A stretch of DNA of 8,954 nucleotides from contig DMMN01000307.1 of assembly GCA_003453835.1 (NCBI GenBank), positions 9,906-18,859 of the forward strand. Reading direction: 5' to 3'. The translations under genes were made by a program, and so were the position numbers. Source of the stretch: Bacteroidota bacterium. GTDB taxonomy: Bacteria; Bacteroidota; Ignavibacteria; UBA10030. The notes under the pieces are model-generated. The model was not told the origin of the DNA, did not search any database, and worked only from the letters and a program-made list of their open reading frames with translations. The number at the start of each line of letters is the position of its first letter. Position 1 is the first letter of the stretch. Shown in pieces: positions 1 to 6,968 of the stretch.

Positions 1-551
1 ACCTGGACTTCCGGCTCAAGCCCTCCGCTGATATCCGTACGGAGAATGCCGGGGACGGCCTCGATCTTGTCCTGCAGATCCTCGGCGATCTTCTTGAGGC
101 GGGCCAGCCCGATGTCTCCACCGATGTTGATGAACATAATCGGAAACTCGCTGAAGTTGATTTCGGAAACGACCGGCTCAAGTATATCGGCCGGCAGTTG
201 CGGCTTGGTGGAGTTGACTTTGTCGCGCACGCGCCGAAGTGCATCATCGATATCAATCCCCGTGTTGAATTCAACCCGGACGGTCGAGAGTCCCTCCTTC
301 GAGACGGAGGAGATTTGCTTGATGTCCTTTAGCGACTTGAGGACTCGTTCCAGGGGCTGCGTCACGAGTCCCTCGATGTCGACGGGCGAGACGCCGATGT
401 ACGGTGTGGAGACAATGACAAGAGGGATTGAGATATCTGGAGCCGCCTCTTTGGGCATCGAACTGTACGAACTCCATCCGATGAACACGATCAGCAATAC
501 AAGGATGTAGACCGCAACTTTGTTGTTGACAGCAGTATTCCATATTCGCAT
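1..551 (-). CDS. RND-family efflux transporter, inner-membrane pump subunit (N-terminal 183 residues; continues beyond left edge)
   Basis: This is the start of a resistance-nodulation-division pump of the AcrB/HAE1 type, a proton-driven inner-membrane antiporter that passes substrates to an adaptor and an outer-membrane channel. The reading frame opens at the ATG at 551-549 (MRIWNTAVNNKVAVYILVLL) and stays open to position 1. A first membrane helix spans about residues 11-30, followed by MPKEAAPDISIPLVIVSTPY, the family's equivalent of the AcrB FPxxxxPxI segment. Next come EGLVTQPLERVL and a porter-domain strand region with the expected DALRRVRDKVN helix. An AAAGGA ribosome-binding site lies about ten bases upstream of the ATG. 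Only 27 bases separate it from the adaptor gene, so the two are co-transcribed. The family call is firm. Substrate class (drug, metal or lipid) cannot be read from this N-terminal fragment. Confidence 0.93.
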   Translation of the reverse strand, partial: MRIWNTAVNNKVAVYILVLLIVFIGWSSYSSMPKEAAPDISIPLVIVSTPYIGVSPVDIEGLVTQPLERVLKSLKDIKQISSVSKEGLSTVRVEFNTGIDIDDALRRVRDKVNSTKPQLPADILEPVVSEINFSEFPIMFINIGGDIGLARLKKIAEDLQDKIEAVPGILRTDISGGLEPEVQ

Positions 552-578
552 GAGGAGAGTCCTTTGCTTTGAACGTTG

Positions 579-1640
579 TTAGCCCGTTACCGTCACCGGT
601 CGGCCATTCATGAGTTTCTGGTAGCCGACAACGATCACCCGATCACCCGCTTTGAGGCCGTCGAGAATCTCCACCAGGTTTCCTTGTCTGCCGCCGAGTT
701 TTACCACCCGCTCTTCGGCTCTTCCATCTTTCTCAACGAAGACCACGTGCCTGTTCTTGTCGACAAGCTGGACAACGCTTTCGCTTAGGAGCAGAGCATT
801 CCTGCGTGCGGACCGCATCAGCTTCACCCGCGCAATCATCTCCGGTTTCAGCCGGTTTTCCGGATTTGCCAGGACGATCTCCACCGGGAGCGTGCGGTTG
901 CTCGGATTTATGGAGGAGGCAACGAAGCTGATGGTTCCTCGCAGCGTATCGCCGGGAAATGCATCGATGGTCAACAAAGCTTTGGTGCCGACGGTAAGAT
1001 GAGCCGTGTGAACCTCCGGGACCTCGGCGGCAATCTTGACGAGATGCGTATTCACGAGGTGGGCGATCGGAACGGCCGGGGGAGCGAACTCGCCTTCATC
1101 GAAGAACCTGTCGTTCAGCACGCCGTTGATAGGGCTGCGGAGACGGGAGCGCTCGAGTCGTGCGAGAGCCAGAGAAGCCTGGGCCTTTGCCCCCTCGCGG
1201 TTGTATTCGGCGCTCTTGAGCTGAAGTTCGCTGATCGCTTGCTCGGAGTACACCTTCGACTGCTTCTCGAAGTTCAGATCGCTCAGTTTGAACTGTGCGG
1301 CTGCTGCGTCATAGGACGGCTGAAGGATGTCGTCCTTGAGCAGCGCGAGCACCTCGCCCTTCACCACTCTTTGGCCCTTCTGCACTTTCCACTCCTTGAC
1401 GACGCCCCCCTCTTCCGGGCTCAGCATCACATCCTCGAATGCTTTTACGACGCCGGTGACCTGAAGCGCATCGCTGAATGGCGCGAGCCGGATCTCGTAA
1501 ACGCGTACCGAAACGCCCTGCTCCGTGGTCGGCGTGTTCGTCGCGTTTTCGGTTCCTGCATCCGTCTTCGAGCAGGAAGCGACAAGAGCAGCCACTCCAA
1601 CAACAAGAGCTGCCGTAATCAGTAATCGAATCTTGTTCAT
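579..1640 (-). CDS. RND efflux periplasmic adaptor (membrane fusion protein, HlyD/AcrA family), predicted lipoprotein
   Basis: This periplasmic adaptor links the RND pump to the outer-membrane channel. From the ATG at 1640 the product is 353 residues. It opens with a hydrophobic signal (NKIRLLITAALVVGVAALVAS) ending at a lipobox-like V-A-S-C, so the Cys is probably lipidated and anchors the protein to the inner membrane. The first half of the barrel-sandwich (lipoyl-like) domain contains EEGGVVKEWKVQKGQRVVKG. A short alpha-helical hairpin follows (about residues 110-170), then the second half RLRSPINGVLNDRFFDEGE, a beta-barrel and a C-terminal membrane-proximal domain ending GYQKLMNGRPVTVTG. 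An in-frame ATG at 1652 would add four residues (MDGA). It has no ribosome-binding site, whereas the 1640 start has GGA/GGAG-like bases just upstream and gives a standard signal peptide. It lies 24 bases after the TolC-like gene and 27 before the pump gene, in the middle of one operon. Confidence 0.93.
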   Translation of the reverse strand: MNKIRLLITAALVVGVAALVASCSKTDAGTENATNTPTTEQGVSVRVYEIRLAPFSDALQVTGVVKAFEDVMLSPEEGGVVKEWKVQKGQRVVKGEVLALLKDDILQPSYDAAAAQFKLSDLNFEKQSKVYSEQAISELQLKSAEYNREGAKAQASLALARLERSRLRSPINGVLNDRFFDEGEFAPPAVPIAHLVNTHLVKIAAEVPEVHTAHLTVGTKALLTIDAFPGDTLRGTISFVASSINPSNRTLPVEIVLANPENRLKPEMIARVKLMRSARRNALLLSESVVQLVDKNRHVVFVEKDGRAEERVVKLGGRQGNLVEILDGLKAGDRVIVVGYQKLMNGRPVTVTG

Positions 1641-1676
1641 AGCTCCATCCATTATTTGAGATAATTGGGAATAGAA

Positions 1677-3050
1677 TTAGTCAATGTTCTTTGATGCATA
1701 CGCCGGCAAACGACCAAGCACTTGGTCGAAGTCGGCGGAGGCGATCAGATAGTCGTACACCGCCTGGAAGCGATTTACCTGCGCCTGGTTTAGTGCCAGT
1801 TGGGCATCGTTTACTTCGAGCTGCGTACCGGAGCCGCTCAGGAATCGGGTTGTGGCGATCTTGTAGCCCCGCTCGGCCTGCTCAACGGTTCTGGCCTGCG
1901 CCTCAACCCGTTTCTTCGATTGCTGGAGCTGAAGCACGATGGAGTGCACGGCCGTTCGGATGTTCGTCTCGAACCCTACGAGTTGCTCCTGAGATTTGCG
2001 TGTCTCCAGTTGTGCTTGCTCAACGCGGGCGTTGGTCTGCAATCCCTGAAAGAGACTCATCGTTAAGCTTAAGCCGACGGTCGAGCTGGCAATGAAGTCA
2101 CCGGTGGAGATGTTGAGGCTGTTCTTGGCGACCTGGTATTGATAATTTCCGAAGGCCGCAAGCGTCGGGAAATAGTTCGATCGCTCCGCGTTCACGAACG
2201 CCTTGTTCACGTCCACTTGTAGACGCATCGCCCGGAGATGAGGATTTGCCTGCAGCACGGCTTCCGTTGCATGCGCGATCATCGACTCATCAACGGGCTG
2301 AAACGTAAGCTTGCCGTCCACTTCGATTGGTTCAGACGGATCCGACCCCATCGCACCCCTTAAGCCGTCCATGGCAAGCGCATATCCGTTCTCGGATTGG
2401 ATGACTGCGGGTTGAAGGTTTTCCACGCCGACAGTTGCGCGCAGCTCATCGTACTCGGAGAGCAGGCCCTGTTTCCTGAGAAGCTGGACGTTGCGAAGAT
2501 TCTCTTGGGCGTTCTTGAACGTGGATTGCATCATGCGATGCGCTTCACCCGCCATCAGAACGCCGTAGTATGCCTTCCTCACCTTCGTGACCGTCTCAAG
2601 TTCTTTGGCGCGAAAGATCTCGCGTGCCGCATCAGAGTACACGCGGGCTGCACCAATTCCGATGATAACCGTTGAGTTGAACAGCGTCTGCCGGGCTGTG
2701 AGAGACATATTGACGGAATGGTTTGAACCGATTTCAATTGGAACAATCCGGCCGCTGTTGGGATTCTGGAAATCGGGAAGGAAGAACACGGGTTTCTTGA
2801 GCGCCCGGCTGTACTGGCCGGAAAGATCGAGAGCGGGAAGGGCATACCCCCAGGCCTCGAGAACCCGCGCATCGGCGCGCTTGACCTCGAGCCGCGCCGC
2901 TGTGAGGTCGGGATTCTTCTGCATGGCGGTTCTGACAGCTTCCTCCAGAGTATAGAGCTTGGCTTCGGGCTGCTGTGCGAACGCAAATGATGTCAACAGC
3001 ACACCGAAGAAGATGAGAGAATACCGTGAGTTGAGAAATGAACCGATCAT
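1677..3050 (-). CDS. TolC-family outer-membrane efflux protein
   Basis: This is the outer-membrane channel of the tripartite pump, 457 residues, the usual length for the family. The start is the ATG at 3050 (MIGSFLNSRYSLIFF), chosen because a perfect AAGGAG sits five to six bases upstream and because a signal peptide begins there. The frame is open further upstream to 3344, but that extension is charged and overlaps the regulator gene. The signal peptide likely ends after AFA at residue 25. Two OEP repeats are visible. The first begins YTLEEAVRTAMQKNPDLTAA (about 33-52). The second begins about residue 260 with AVLQANPHLRAMRLQVDVNK, followed by the barrel segment SNYFPTLAAFGNYQYQ and the long helix GYKIATTRFLSGSGTQLEVNDAQ. 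It is the first gene of the pump operon, 110 bases after the tetR stop, and its stop is 24-36 bases before the two possible adaptor starts. Confidence 0.95.
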   Translation of the reverse strand: MIGSFLNSRYSLIFFGVLLTSFAFAQQPEAKLYTLEEAVRTAMQKNPDLTAARLEVKRADARVLEAWGYALPALDLSGQYSRALKKPVFFLPDFQNPNSGRIVPIEIGSNHSVNMSLTARQTLFNSTVIIGIGAARVYSDAAREIFRAKELETVTKVRKAYYGVLMAGEAHRMMQSTFKNAQENLRNVQLLRKQGLLSEYDELRATVGVENLQPAVIQSENGYALAMDGLRGAMGSDPSEPIEVDGKLTFQPVDESMIAHATEAVLQANPHLRAMRLQVDVNKAFVNAERSNYFPTLAAFGNYQYQVAKNSLNISTGDFIASSTVGLSLTMSLFQGLQTNARVEQAQLETRKSQEQLVGFETNIRTAVHSIVLQLQQSKKRVEAQARTVEQAERGYKIATTRFLSGSGTQLEVNDAQLALNQAQVNRFQAVYDYLIASADFDQVLGRLPAYASKNID

Positions 3051-3160
3051 AGCACTCCTTGTGCGTAGTATTGTTTTCAGTACGGGATGATAAGATAGAC
3101 GTCCATTCTTCATGTCGGGTTTCGGCGTATTTTCCGGATCTGCGTTTTGAGCCCCGCGCG
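3051..3160 (-). other. Short intergenic stretch between tetR and the TolC-like gene
   Basis: This 110-base gap holds the AAGGAG ribosome-binding site of the TolC-like gene (minus-strand sense, next to its ATG). I found no convincing -35/-10 pair and no copy of the near-palindrome seen upstream of tetR. It could contain a separate pump promoter or simply be a spacer in a four-gene operon. Confidence 0.35.
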
Positions 3161-3847
3161 TCATGAAGGCTGGTGATCGAAGAGCGCGCTCTGGAACTGT
3201 TTTCTTGAGCTCTCCGTCATCATGGATTCCAGCAGAAGGGCGTTCGACTTCCGAAGAACGTTCTCGAGGTCGACATTCAGCATCTGTTTGAATTCCTCGC
3301 GACGGGTATCCATGCGCATCAGGATGGCGCTCGCGCTCGACCATAAGATCACGGCGTTCTCTTCCGGGTTGAGGTCAGATCGGAGAACCCCCTCGTCAAC
3401 CCCTTTTCGAAGCAGGTCGACAACCATCTTCCAGATTCTTTGGTTCGCCTCGTTGCAGAGCTGGAGGATCTCCTCGGACACCTGCTTGTGAAACTGGGGA
3501 GTCTGGTAGTAGTGAAACATTCGGAAGAGATTTCCGTGCTCGCGAAAGAACCGGATGTAAACAGCACTCAGCTTCTGAATCGTCATGATGATTCCATCGT
3601 TCTTTCCGATCACCTCTTTGAACAGGTCGTACAGCGTTTCGATACCACGAATCATGACCGCAAGATAGAGATCCTCTTTGCCTTTATAGTAGAGGTAGAG
3701 GGTTCCCTTGCTCAGCTCAGCCTCCTCAGCGATCTCATCCATTGTAGCCGATTGAAGGCCCTTTTCGAAGAAGACCTTCTGAGCGGCATTCAGGATCACC
3801 TCGCGGCGTTGTTCCCGCTCTCTCTCTTTACGCTCGTGAATTCCCAT
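3161..3847 (-). CDS. TetR/AcrR-family transcriptional regulator of the efflux operon
   Basis: This is a one-component repressor with an N-terminal helix-turn-helix and a C-terminal ligand-binding and dimerisation domain. From the ATG at 3847 it is 228 residues. The charged start MGIHERKEREREQRREVILN leads into the canonical TetR DNA-binding domain: AAQKVFFEKGLQSATMDEIA (helices 1-2), then AELSKGTLYLYYKGKEDLYL at about residues 43-62 (recognition helix and following helix). The ATG at 3847 has GGAG six bases upstream. An in-frame ATG at 3859 would add MESI but places that GGAG inside the gene. The C-terminal two thirds are helical and divergent, as is normal for ligand domains. It lies on the same strand upstream of the channel, adaptor and pump genes, a typical arrangement for a local, auto-regulating repressor of efflux. 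The inducing ligand cannot be inferred. Confidence 0.93.
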   Translation of the reverse strand: MGIHERKEREREQRREVILNAAQKVFFEKGLQSATMDEIAEEAELSKGTLYLYYKGKEDLYLAVMIRGIETLYDLFKEVIGKNDGIIMTIQKLSAVYIRFFREHGNLFRMFHYYQTPQFHKQVSEEILQLCNEANQRIWKMVVDLLRKGVDEGVLRSDLNPEENAVILWSSASAILMRMDTRREEFKQMLNVDLENVLRKSNALLLESMMTESSRKQFQSALFDHQPS

Positions 3848-3868
3848 TATTGACTCCATTCAATTTGA

Positions 3869-3885
3869 TGACTACCGGTCAGTTA
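3869..3885. promoter_or_regulatory. Candidate TetR-family operator upstream of tetR
   Basis: Ten to twenty bases upstream of the earlier possible tetR start the sequence reads TGACTACCGGTCAGTTA. It contains a perfect TGAC-N5-GTCA inverted repeat (3869-3881) and an ACCGGT core (3874-3879). On the minus strand it reads like the palindrome ACTGACCGGTCAGT with one C missing from the right arm. Position and symmetry suit an auto-regulatory TetR operator in the region between the divergent tetR and transporter genes. The arms are short, so chance is possible. Confidence 0.4.
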
Positions 3886-3999
3886 CTACGCTAGAGTTTA
3901 TCGAAAAGTTGCCGCAGAAGCGAGATTTTTTTTGGCCGAGCTCAAGAATATTTTGCTAGGAAGTATTGGGAAAAAAGAGCTAATATTACGCCCGCATTC
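3886..3999. promoter_or_regulatory. Divergent intergenic region between tetR (left) and the KimA-like transporter (right)
   Basis: This AT-rich stretch must hold the rightward promoter and probably the tetR promoter. A TAATAT at 3981-3986 is a possible rightward -10 element, but no good -35 lies 16-18 bases upstream. A run of eight T at 3926-3933 followed by G, and TATTTTG at 3949-3955, resemble parts of the Bacteroidota TTTG/TAnnTTTG promoter but with wrong spacing. I therefore mark the region rather than a specific promoter. Confidence 0.3.
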
Positions 4000-4055
4000 T
4001 TGCGGCGGGCAGGATTGGCCGCAGCAAGAAGCCGGGATCTCCGGACCTCGGCTTC
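3990..4055 (+). other. Inverted repeats in the leader or extreme 5' end of the KimA-like gene
   Basis: Two hairpins are possible. The first pairs GCCCGC (3990-3995) with GCGGGC (4005-4010), or alternatively CCGCA with TGCGG around a TTCT loop. The second pairs GAAGCCG (4028-4034) with CGGCTTC (4049-4055), with an alternative inner CCGG/CCGG pairing. A third symmetrical element, CCCCCGGGGG, lies at 4109-4118. All precede the conserved part of the protein, so they may belong to a structured 5' leader if translation starts at 4120 or later. I could not match them to a known riboswitch class. Confidence 0.35.
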
Positions 4056-5826
4056 GTCGTATCTCAAACAAGATTTCGGAGGCACAAAGGCTATCAGTAC
4101 CGTTCAAGCCCCCGGGGGTGTGGTTGAGTACGCTACCAGTCGCCCGAGGGTTCTAGGTTGGTTGAGGAGCGCGGCACTTCTTGACGGCGATTGGGGCACC
4201 AGCATCGCCTATGTGTTGGGAATCAGCTTTGCGCTCGCCGGTTACAGCAGTTTTCTTCATTTGTCGTTGATGCTCGGTCTCACGACGCTGGTTGCACTGA
4301 ACTATGTGACCATTTGTCGGCTGTATCCGAGCGGGGGTGGGGTCTACAGTTCCGTCTACCATCGATCCCGCATGATGGCTGTCGTCGGGGCCCTGCTCCT
4401 GGGGGCTGATTACGTCATCACGATGGCCCTCTCTATCCTCGATGCATTCCACTATCTTGACGTTTCCCACCCACTTGGCTGGACCATCGGGATTCTCCTC
4501 TGTCTCGGATTCCTCAATTGGTATGGGCCGAAACACTCCGGAAGCTTCGCGCTAATCATCTCTGCCAGCACACTCGTAACGCTCATTGTGATTGCTGCCG
4601 TCTCGGCACCAACGGCGTTGAACTCGGCGCATCTGGCGGACCCCAAAGGGGGTGTCCTTAATAACTGGGGAATATTTGTCGGAATCATCCTCAGCATTTC
4701 CGGAATAGAAGCGATCTCGAACATGACGGGGTTGATGAAGCGGCCGGAGCGCGATTCCCGAAACGCCATTCTTGCCGTGCTTCTGAAGGTTGTGCTTGCG
4801 ACCATCTTCCTCGGCCTCGCGATGCACGCCGTACCTAATCTGACGGACCATACGGAAGACATGGTTCGCTTCCTCGGCGAGCATTATGTTGGCCCGTGGT
4901 TTGGCTGGGTGGTGGCCATCGCGCTTGGGGCATTACTGATCTCGGCGGGGAACACGGCGATGAACGGCTTGATCTCCATTCAGTTCCTTGTGGCGGTCGA
5001 CAAAGAGTTGCCGGCGGCCTTGCGAAAGCTCAACCGCTACGGAGTACCGACATTCCCCCTCATCATTGCCACGGTTGCGCCCATCGTAGTCTTATTGTTC
5101 ATCAACGATATTCTGACACTTGCACAGCTTTACGCGATTGGCGTTGTCGGCGCGATTCTCGTCAATGTCGGGTCAACGGCAACGGACCGGACGATCGAAC
5201 TTCCGAAACTTACAAGAGGTTTGATGATCGTCTCCGCAGTAGTCCTGTTCTTTGTGGAGCTTTCGATAGCTGTAGAGAAGCCAAAGGCGGCGATGTTTGC
5301 CGGAATAGTCCTTGCGGTCGGACTCGGTGCCCGCCAATTGGCCCGACGGAAGGTGACCCCCTCCGTTGAGGCGGTGGAGATTCCGCCGCTCCCGGTTAAG
5401 AGAGCCCGCCGGGCACGGAAAGCGCCGAGCTTCAAATATCTCGTGGCTGTGGGGGACAAGCCGGAAAAACTCGCTCGTTTTGCGGTTGATGAGGCCAAGG
5501 GGAGAAACGCCATGCTTATGCTCCTGCGGGTAAAGGAGATTGCCGTCGGCACCCTGCCGGAAAAGCTGGAGATTGAGATGAATGGATTCGAGCGGAAGCT
5601 CCAGGAAATGTGCGACGAAGCAGGAATCGACTATCAGATTATTTCGATACCAAGCAACGAGGTGGGGTATACGATCGCCGAGCATGCGGCGATGTTCGGC
5701 GTGGATCGCGTCATCATGGGCGCCTCGCGACGCGGGATGCTGGAAAACGCATTGAAAGGAAACGTGATTCGTTCCGTCAATAGTCTCTTGCCGGAAGAGA
5801 TTCAACTCGTGATCTTTGGAGCTTGA
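4000..5826 (+). CDS. APC-superfamily transporter with C-terminal UspA-like domain, KimA-like (possible K+/H+ symporter; commonly annotated amino-acid permease)
   Basis: This is an inner-membrane transporter of up to 608 residues. About 12 membrane helices span residues 65-445, then a basic linker (KRARRARK, about 467-474) and a cytoplasmic UspA-like domain (about 478-608). LYPSGGGVYSS (108-118) is the APC signature after helix 2. Aligned from memory to Bacillus KimA, D64 and Y71 (DGDWGTSIAY), D137, Y138, T141 and S145 (ADYVITMALS), S234 and E237 (SGIEAISN) and Y378 (LYAIGVV) fall on KimA residues tied to K+ binding or coupling; S234 replaces a Thr. This favours K+ uptake over amino-acid transport, but it is inference. 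The start is uncertain: TTG at 4000 gives the longest frame, GTG at 4120 or TTG at 4162 are alternatives, none has a clear ribosome-binding site, and similarity begins near 4165. The alx/terC gene follows after 131 bases on the same strand. Confidence 0.85.
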   Translation: MRRAGLAAARSRDLRTSASSYLKQDFGGTKAISTVQAPGGVVEYATSRPRVLGWLRSAALLDGDWGTSIAYVLGISFALAGYSSFLHLSLMLGLTTLVALNYVTICRLYPSGGGVYSSVYHRSRMMAVVGALLLGADYVITMALSILDAFHYLDVSHPLGWTIGILLCLGFLNWYGPKHSGSFALIISASTLVTLIVIAAVSAPTALNSAHLADPKGGVLNNWGIFVGIILSISGIEAISNMTGLMKRPERDSRNAILAVLLKVVLATIFLGLAMHAVPNLTDHTEDMVRFLGEHYVGPWFGWVVAIALGALLISAGNTAMNGLISIQFLVAVDKELPAALRKLNRYGVPTFPLIIATVAPIVVLLFINDILTLAQLYAIGVVGAILVNVGSTATDRTIELPKLTRGLMIVSAVVLFFVELSIAVEKPKAAMFAGIVLAVGLGARQLARRKVTPSVEAVEIPPLPVKRARRARKAPSFKYLVAVGDKPEKLARFAVDEAKGRNAMLMLLRVKEIAVGTLPEKLEIEMNGFERKLQEMCDEAGIDYQIISIPSNEVGYTIAEHAAMFGVDRVIMGASRRGMLENALKGNVIRSVNSLLPEEIQLVIFGA

Positions 5827-5957
5827 TGGAGATCGAGAATTGGGCGTCGCTCATCCCTCCTGGCGACCGTAGGAAAGAATCAAACATTTCGTAACTTGGA
5901 TGCACCAACCTCCAATGAGAATCCCCGATATGGGGAAACTTCCGTAAATTCTGAGCC
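5827..5957 (+). other. Intergenic spacer before the alx/terC gene
   Basis: The 131-base gap contains two small hairpins: GTCGC (5846-5850) with GCGAC (5863-5867), and TCCCC (5922-5926) with GGGGA (5932-5936). Neither is followed by a T-run, so they are not good terminators. I looked for the yybP-ykoY manganese riboswitch often found before alx/terC genes and did not recognise it. No clear promoter was found, so co-transcription with the KimA-like gene is possible. Confidence 0.3.
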
Positions 5958-6884
5958 ATGGTACCAAACGAACCGTTGATGTTGATCGCCTTCAACATCT
6001 TTGTGATAGCGATGTTGGTGCTCGACCTCAGAGTGTTCCACCGGACGGCCCACGAAGTGAAGATCAAAGAAGCACTTCTGTGGAGCCTCTTCTGGATCCT
6101 CCTCTCGCTTCTTTTCAATGTCCTCGTCTACCACTGGCTTGGTGAGGATATCGCTCTTCAGTTTCTTACCGGCTACCTGATCGAGAAATCTCTCAGTGTT
6201 GACAACCTCTTCGTCTTCCTGCTCATCTTCACGTACTTCAGGGTTCCCGCAAAGTTCCAGCACAAAGTCCTTTTCTGGGGAATTCTTGGCGCCTTGATCA
6301 TGCGCGGCCTGCTCATCGGACTCGGGACGACTCTCATTCAGCATTTCCACTGGATCATCTACATTTTCGGTGTCTTCCTGATCTTCACAGGCGTGAAGAT
6401 GGCCTTTCAAAAGGAGACCGCCAAGGTCCGTCCAGAGCGAAACATCCTGGTGAAATTCTTCAAGAAGTTCATGCCCGTAACGGCCGGATATCATGAGGCG
6501 AAGTTCTTCGTCAAGCATGAGGGGAAGCGCCATGCGACGTTGCTCTTCATCGTTCTCATAGTGGTGGAGACGACCGATCTCGTGTTTGCGGTCGATTCCA
6601 TCCCCGCCATCTTCGCGATTACAACGGATCCCTTCATCGTCTATACATCGAACGTCTTTGCCATTCTCGGCCTGCGCGCGCTCTACTTCGCTCTGGCAGG
6701 GATCATGGACTTGTTCCACTATCTTAAGATCGGTCTTTCCGTGGTGCTGACGTTCGTTGGGATCAAGATGGTTGTCGCCGAGGTGTACCCGATCCCGATT
6801 ACGATTGCTCTGGGAGTTGTGGGGGGCGTGTTGCTCATTTCCGTCGCCGCATCGATTCTGCGTCCGAAAAAGGAAAAGGCCTGA
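5958..6884 (+). CDS. Alx/TerC-family integral membrane protein (probable Mn2+ or other metal ion exporter)
   Basis: The 308-residue protein matches the length and layout of E. coli Alx, a TerC-family membrane protein tied to manganese export and alkaline response. About nine hydrophobic segments are visible. The two halves carry the family motifs: TGYLIEKSLSVDNLFVF (71-87) and ETTDLVFAVDSIPAIFA (204-220), followed by TTDPFIVYTSNVFAILGLRA (222-241). The acidic residues E76, D82, E204, D207 and D213 lie in or beside membrane helices and are the expected metal-binding positions. IYIFGVFLIFTGVKM (134-148) is also typical. The ATG at 5958 starts a normal N-terminus for the family, although the upstream sequence has only a weak ribosome-binding site. 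An ATG at 5979 is a less likely alternative. The gene is convergent with pntB, with 84 bases between stops. Confidence 0.93.
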   Translation: MVPNEPLMLIAFNIFVIAMLVLDLRVFHRTAHEVKIKEALLWSLFWILLSLLFNVLVYHWLGEDIALQFLTGYLIEKSLSVDNLFVFLLIFTYFRVPAKFQHKVLFWGILGALIMRGLLIGLGTTLIQHFHWIIYIFGVFLIFTGVKMAFQKETAKVRPERNILVKFFKKFMPVTAGYHEAKFFVKHEGKRHATLLFIVLIVVETTDLVFAVDSIPAIFAITTDPFIVYTSNVFAILGLRALYFALAGIMDLFHYLKIGLSVVLTFVGIKMVVAEVYPIPITIALGVVGGVLLISVAASILRPKKEKA

Positions 6885-6893
6885 AGACGGCAA

Positions 6894-6929
6894 AACCCAT
6901 TCCGTTCTCACATATCGAGGGAATGGGTT
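6894..6929 (-). terminator. Rho-independent terminator of the pnt operon, possibly bidirectional
   Basis: A perfect ten-base-pair stem, AACCCATTCC (6894-6903) with GGAATGGGTT (6920-6929), encloses a 16-base loop that can pair further (CTC with GAG). In minus-strand sense the stem runs directly into TTTT (GGGTTTTGCC), giving the hairpin plus T-tract needed to end transcription about 40 bases after the pntB stop. In plus-strand sense no T-run follows (GGGTTGGGGG), so termination of the alx/terC transcript here would be weaker. Confidence 0.8.
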
Positions 6930-6968
6930 GGGGGTACACGTACGCGCGGAGGGAGTCTCTCCTGGACC

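Noticed and set aside
999..1625. Plus-strand frame of 208 codons opposite the adaptor gene
   Set aside because: The minus-strand product is a clear membrane fusion protein, and the plus-strand translation shows no family features.
3051..3344. Upstream extension of the TolC-like frame to 3344 (98 more residues)
   Set aside because: It overlaps the tetR coding region, is charged, and would bury the signal peptide. The ATG at 3050 has a perfect AAGGAG.
3926..3955. Bacteroidota-type promoter (TTTG and TAnnTTTG) in the divergent region
   Set aside because: TTTG at 3931-3934 and TATTTTG at 3949-3955 are present, but the second element is one base short and the spacing is too small.
3932..4156. 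Plus-strand frame of 74 codons overlapping the start of the KimA-like gene in another frame
   Set aside because: It begins at TTG with no ribosome-binding site, has no recognisable domain and crosses the inverted repeats. I considered a frameshifted N-terminus of the transporter, but its sequence does not resemble one.
5827..5957. Possible yybP-ykoY manganese riboswitch before the alx/terC gene
   Set aside because: The conserved core and paired loops of that class were not recognisable in these 131 bases; only two small hairpins are present.
5880..6911. Long minus-strand frame of 343 codons opposite the alx/terC gene
   Set aside because: It is exactly antisense to a well-conserved membrane protein. 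Its translation is rich in D, E, H and R with no recognisable domain, as expected from the complement of hydrophobic codons.
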